64,000 bases of DNA, from assembly GCF_001428005.1 (NCBI RefSeq), contig NZ_LMSB01000056.1:191405-255404 (forward strand), in the 5' to 3' direction. A program made the translations under genes and the position numbers. How positions within the stretch are numbered: position 1 is the first letter of the stretch; every line of letters begins with the position of its first letter. The notes under the pieces are model-generated. The model searched no databases. It saw only the letters and a program-made list of their open reading frames with translations, and was not told the origin of the DNA. This document shows positions 60,357-64,000 of the stretch, piece by piece. Source of the stretch: Arthrobacter sp. Soil736. GTDB taxonomy: Bacteria > Actinomycetota > Actinomycetes > Actinomycetales > Micrococcaceae.

Positions 60357-62231
60357 ATGGCCAAGCAGAGTTCATTTTTCAGATCCGTCAGCCGACTGTA
60401 CCCCCACGTTAGGCCAATCCTCCCCCGGCTGGTGATGGGGCTGCTGTGCGCGCTCCTGGCCAGCGTAGTGGCACTCACCATCCCCCAGGTGCTGCGGGTC
60501 CTCATCAACGATTCCTTCAGGCCAGGCGCCACCGCGGCGGCCGTGTGGTCCTCCGCCGGGACCATCCTCGCCCTGGGCACCGCCGAGGCCGCGCTGGTTG
60601 CGCTCCGCCGCACGTTCGTCATCAACCCGGCCACGACCGTGGAGACCAGGATGCGGGTCTCCCTGTACGGCCACCTGCAGGACCTTACCGTCTCCTTCCA
60701 TGACCGGTGGGGATCGGGGCAGCTGCTCTCCCGCGCCATGACGGACCTGAACTTCCTCCGGCGCTGGATGGCATTCGGTGCCATCATGCTGGTGGTGACC
60801 ACCCTGACGGTGGTGATCGGCGTCGTCGTGATGTTCACCATGAGCTGGCAGCTGGCCCTCATCTTCCTCGCCGCGGCGGTACCCATCATGGCGTACGGCT
60901 TCCGCTTCAGGACGCGCTTCAGCAAGGTGGCGCGGCGCAGCCAGGACCAGGCCGGGGACCTCGCCACCACGGTGGAGGAATCCGTCCATGGCATCCGCGT
61001 GCTGAAGGCCTTCGGCCGGAGCCGGGAAGCGCTGGAGACCTTCAACGGCCAGGCCGAGGAACTGCGCCAGACCGAGATCGCCAAGGCCAAACACCAGGCC
61101 ACCTTCAGCATGGTGGTCACGCTTTTGCCGGAACTCGCGCTGGGCGCCGGCCTGGTGGCGGGCATCATGCTGGTGGCGGACGGGCAGCTCAGCATCGGAG
61201 CCCTCGTGGCATTCTTCGCCACCGCGGCCGTCGTCGCGGCCCCCGTGGAATTCTCCGGCATGCTGCTGGCCATGGCCCTGACCGCCAAGAGCGCCCTGGA
61301 CCGCCACTTCGAGGTCATGGATTCGCTGAACACCATCACCAGCCCCGCGGCACCCCAGCGGCCCGCCGAGCTGAAGGGTGCCTTGAGCTTCAACAACGTC
61401 ACGTTCGCCTTTGACGATGCGCCGGAGAAGCCGATCCTCAGGGACATCCGGCTGGACATCCGGCCCGGCGAAACCATGGCGCTCGTGGGCATCACCGGAA
61501 GCGGAAAGAGCGCACTGCTCCAGCTCGTCCCCCGGCTCTACGACGTCACCGAAGGCTCCATCACCATCGACGGCGTGGACCTGCGCGCCTTCAGCGTGGA
61601 GGAACTGCGCAGCGTGGTGGGCGTGGCGTTCGAGGACACCACGCTCTTCTCGAGCTCCGTCCGGGACAACGTGCTCCTGGGGGCACGGACGGCGGGTGCC
61701 CGGACGGCGGGTGCCGTGAGTGCCCCGACGGGCGTCGCCGGCGAAGACCCCGGGGACGGCCTCGAGCAAATCCTGGAGGAAGCGCTGGACACCGCCCAGG
61801 CCCACTTCGCCTACTCCCTGCCGGACGGCCTGGACACGCTCATCGGCGAGGAGGGGCTGAGCCTGTCCGGCGGCCAGCGGCAGCGCATCGCCCTCGCACG
61901 CGCCATCGCGGCCAGGCCCACCGTGCTGGTTCTGGACGATCCGCTGTCCGCCCTGGACGTCAACACCGAAGAGCTCGTGGAACACCGCCTGCGGGAGGTG
62001 CTGGCGGGCACCACCACGCTGATCGTCGCGCACCGGCCGTCCACCGTGGCGCTGGCGGACCGGGTGGCCCTGCTCGAGGAAGGGCGCATCGCCGCCGTCG
62101 GAACCCATGCCGGGCTGCTCGCCGCCAACGCCCACTACCGGTACGTCATCGCCAGCCTGGAGACGGAGCCCCGTGACCTGGACTCGGAACTGTCGGCCCT
62201 CGAAGACGAAGCGGAGGAACCCATCCGATGA
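60357..62231 (+). CDS. ABC exporter half-transporter with degenerate Walker B
   Basis: This is a 624-residue membrane/ATPase fusion: six helices (~1-320), then the nucleotide-binding domain. Walker A ITGSGKSALLQL (~378-386), canonical signature LSGGQRQRIALARA (~503), Walker B VLVLDDPLSALD, in which Asp528 replaces the catalytic Glu. That substitution is the mark of the degenerate partner in heterodimeric exporters such as TM287/288. A ~20-residue insert (GARTAGARTAGAV) lies between the Q-loop and the signature. Its stop overlaps the next gene's ATG (ATGA). Substrate unknown. Confidence 0.88.
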   Translation: MAKQSSFFRSVSRLYPHVRPILPRLVMGLLCALLASVVALTIPQVLRVLINDSFRPGATAAAVWSSAGTILALGTAEAALVALRRTFVINPATTVETRMRVSLYGHLQDLTVSFHDRWGSGQLLSRAMTDLNFLRRWMAFGAIMLVVTTLTVVIGVVVMFTMSWQLALIFLAAAVPIMAYGFRFRTRFSKVARRSQDQAGDLATTVEESVHGIRVLKAFGRSREALETFNGQAEELRQTEIAKAKHQATFSMVVTLLPELALGAGLVAGIMLVADGQLSIGALVAFFATAAVVAAPVEFSGMLLAMALTAKSALDRHFEVMDSLNTITSPAAPQRPAELKGALSFNNVTFAFDDAPEKPILRDIRLDIRPGETMALVGITGSGKSALLQLVPRLYDVTEGSITIDGVDLRAFSVEELRSVVGVAFEDTTLFSSSVRDNVLLGARTAGARTAGAVSAPTGVAGEDPGDGLEQILEEALDTAQAHFAYSLPDGLDTLIGEEGLSLSGGQRQRIALARAIAARPTVLVLDDPLSALDVNTEELVEHRLREVLAGTTTLIVAHRPSTVALADRVALLEEGRIAAVGTHAGLLAANAHYRYVIASLETEPRDLDSELSALEDEAEEPIR

Positions 62232-64000
62232 GCACCGCAGCATTCGGCACCGCCAACGAGGACAACGCCCACCTGAGCAAGAGCGACAGCAAAGCAGTAC
62301 GACGGCGGTCGCTCGCCCTGCTGGGGTCGCTGATCCGGCCCGTCCGGTTGCGGTTCTGGCTGACCATCGCCACGGTGGTCCTGTCGCAGGCGGCCCGCGT
62401 GGCCGGGCCTGTCCTGATTGCCTTCGGCATCGACCACGCGCTGCCGGCCCTGCGCGCCGGCGACAATCTCCCGCTGGTGATCACCGGCGTCGCCTACCTG
62501 ACGGCGGCGGTGGCCGCCTCCATGCTGACGGCGCTGTATGTCACGTCAACGGCCAAGCTCAGCCAGGCGATGCTGCTGGACCTGCGGCTGCGGGTGTTCC
62601 GCCACACCCAGCGGCTCAGCCTCGAATTCCACGAGAAGTACACCTCGGGCCGGATCATCGCACGGCAGACCTCCGACCTCGAGGCGCTCCGGGAACTCCT
62701 GGATTCCGGCGTCAGCTCCCTGGCATCCGGGATGCTCTTCATGGTGTTCACGGCCGTCACGGTCTTTGCCCTCGACTGGCGTAGCGGGCTGATCGTGCTG
62801 GCCGCCGGCGTGCCCATGTTTTTCCTGGCCCGCTGGTACCAGAAGCACTCCCAGATAGCGTTCCGGGAATCCCGGGTGGTATCTGCCCGGCTGATCGTCC
62901 ACTTTGTGGAAACGATGACCGGCATCCGCGCCGTCAAGGCTTTCCGCAAGGAGCGCGAGAACGCCGCACGCTACGGAGAACTGGCCGACGAATACCGAAA
63001 GGTGACCGTCCGGTCCATCAACCTGAACGGCGTGTTCCAGCCCGGCCTGGTCCTGATTGGCAACGTCTGTGTCGCTGCTGTGCTGCTGTTCGGCGGGTTC
63101 CGGGTGCTCACCGGCGACCTGGCCGTGGGCGTGCTGCTGGCACTGATGCTGTCCACCAAGCGCTTCTTCCAGCCCGTGGACCAGATGGCCATGTTCTACA
63201 ACTCCTTCCAAAGCGCCCAGGCCGCCCTGGAAAAGGTGTCCGGACTGCTCGAGGAGGTTCCCACCGTCCGCCCGCCCCGGAACGCCGTGGAACTCCGCGA
63301 GGCCCGCGGCGAGGTGGAGTTCAAGGGCGTCGAGTTCCGCTACGGCGACGGACCGCTCATCATCCCGGAACTGAACCTCCGCATCCCTGCAGGCCAGACG
63401 GTGGCGCTTGTGGGCCAGACGGGTGCCGGCAAATCCACGCTCGCCAAGCTGATTGCCCGCTTCTACGACGTCACGTCCGGCTCGGTGACGCTGGACGGCG
63501 TGGACCTGCGCCGGCTCGCCACGGCGGACCTGCGCCGGAACATCGTGATGGTCACGCAGGAGGCGTTCCTGTTCAGCGGCTCGGTGGCGGACAACATCGC
63601 CCTGGGCCGGCCGGAGGCGTCACGTGACGAGATCGAGGCGGCCGCCCGGGCGGTGGGCGCGCACGAGTTCATCAGCGAGCTCCCCGAGGGCTACGACACG
63701 GACGTCAACAAGCGCGGCGGCCGCGTATCCTCAGGGCAGCGCCAGCTGATCAGCTTCGCCCGGGCAGTGCTGGCCCGGCCGGCGGTCCTGATCCTGGACG
63801 AGGCGACGTCCTCGCTGGACATCCCCTCGGAGCGCCTAGTCCAGAGCGGCCTGGCCCGGCTGCTGCGGGGAACGGACGACGGCGGCCCTGCCGGCTCCCG
63901 CGCCGGCTCCGGGCGGCGCACCGCCCTGATCATCGCGCACAGGCTGTCCACGGTGGAGACGGCCGACCGGGTGCTGGTCATCCACGACGGCCGCGTAGTG
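62228..64000 (+). CDS. ABC exporter half-transporter, canonical Walker B partner (runs off window)
   Basis: At least 591 residues are visible and the frame is open at the right edge. Six membrane helices are followed by an ATPase domain with Walker A LVGQTGAGKSTLA, Walker B VLILDEATSSLD (Glu ~525) and H-loop IIAHRLS. The signature is VSSGQRQ (~500-506) instead of LSGGQ. With its partner's defect, this gives one complete site (this Walker A/B plus the partner's LSGGQ) and one degenerate site. The ATGA overlap with the previous gene supports stoichiometric production of a heterodimer. Confidence 0.88.
   Translation, partial: MSTAAFGTANEDNAHLSKSDSKAVRRRSLALLGSLIRPVRLRFWLTIATVVLSQAARVAGPVLIAFGIDHALPALRAGDNLPLVITGVAYLTAAVAASMLTALYVTSTAKLSQAMLLDLRLRVFRHTQRLSLEFHEKYTSGRIIARQTSDLEALRELLDSGVSSLASGMLFMVFTAVTVFALDWRSGLIVLAAGVPMFFLARWYQKHSQIAFRESRVVSARLIVHFVETMTGIRAVKAFRKERENAARYGELADEYRKVTVRSINLNGVFQPGLVLIGNVCVAAVLLFGGFRVLTGDLAVGVLLALMLSTKRFFQPVDQMAMFYNSFQSAQAALEKVSGLLEEVPTVRPPRNAVELREARGEVEFKGVEFRYGDGPLIIPELNLRIPAGQTVALVGQTGAGKSTLAKLIARFYDVTSGSVTLDGVDLRRLATADLRRNIVMVTQEAFLFSGSVADNIALGRPEASRDEIEAAARAVGAHEFISELPEGYDTDVNKRGGRVSSGQRQLISFARAVLARPAVLILDEATSSLDIPSERLVQSGLARLLRGTDDGGPAGSRAGSGRRTALIIAHRLSTVETADRVLVIHDGRVV

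Noticed and set aside
60372..62243. 623-codon open frame antisense to the first ABC exporter gene
   Set aside because: Shadow frame; the + strand shows every ABC motif.

Overview
The window is high-GC DNA from an actinobacterium of the Micrococcaceae, most likely Arthrobacter or Pseudarthrobacter. The evidence is the gene content and order: a DUF222-type HNH nuclease, a topA gene followed by SseB and Ppx/GppA genes, the actinobacterial 'helicase/secretion' Tad-like cluster, MarP, a GlxR-like Crp protein, and frequent leaderless starts. It is chromosomal and mostly ordinary housekeeping and sugar-metabolism sequence. I see no rRNA, tRNA, prophage, intact insertion sequence or CRISPR array.

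Layout. 1-1.4 kb: the end of an HNH nuclease gene that looks frameshifted, a solute-binding-protein remnant, and a TetR regulator. 1.4-7 kb: a GH3 beta-glucosidase with a short coupled leader ORF; a divergent lldR/lldD lactate pair with two matching operators, flanked by two related long palindromes; an ArsR regulator. 7-11.5 kb: an AcuC-like deacetylase, the KtrB/KtrA potassium uptake pair, and proC. 11.5-12 kb: a gene-free stretch holding two tandem copies of a structured, riboswitch-like RNA element that I cannot assign to a family. 12-22.8 kb: ppx, sseB-like, topA, an ArsR regulator, a methyltransferase, a small membrane protein, a pair of related lipoproteins, trhO and a GNAT acetyltransferase. 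22.8-31 kb: a DUF1998 helicase convergent with a seven-gene Tad-type pilus/secretion operon (CpaE/Ssd, TadA, TadB, TadC, DUF4244 pilin, TadE, TadE-like). 31-36.4 kb: a PolA-like polymerase, DUF1508, NUDIX CoA pyrophosphatase, endonuclease III and a membrane protein. 36.8-38.8 kb: acetyl-CoA synthetase.

39-51.2 kb: two carbohydrate ABC import clusters, neither with an ATPase gene. The first (binding protein, two permeases, DeoR regulator) has a near-ideal Crp/GlxR-type site in its leader. The second (two permeases, binding protein, GH36 alpha-galactosidase) is divergent from a Gfo/Idh/MocA oxidoreductase and LacI regulator. A LacI-type operator sits inside its promoter, so the cluster reads as an inducible alpha-galactoside utilisation unit. 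51.3-64 kb: aroQ, DUF2332, marP, the Crp/GlxR-like regulator, a repeat-rich spacer, NUDIX, RidA, a 51-residue DUF4177 gene, a class A penicillin-binding protein, a metallophosphoesterase, and a heterodimeric ABC exporter whose second subunit runs off the window.

Most genes are arranged as tightly overlapping ATGA/GTGA operons or as leaderless genes, where a TANNNT -10 box lies 6-7 nt before the start codon. Function assignments rest on motif recognition by eye. No database search was run.
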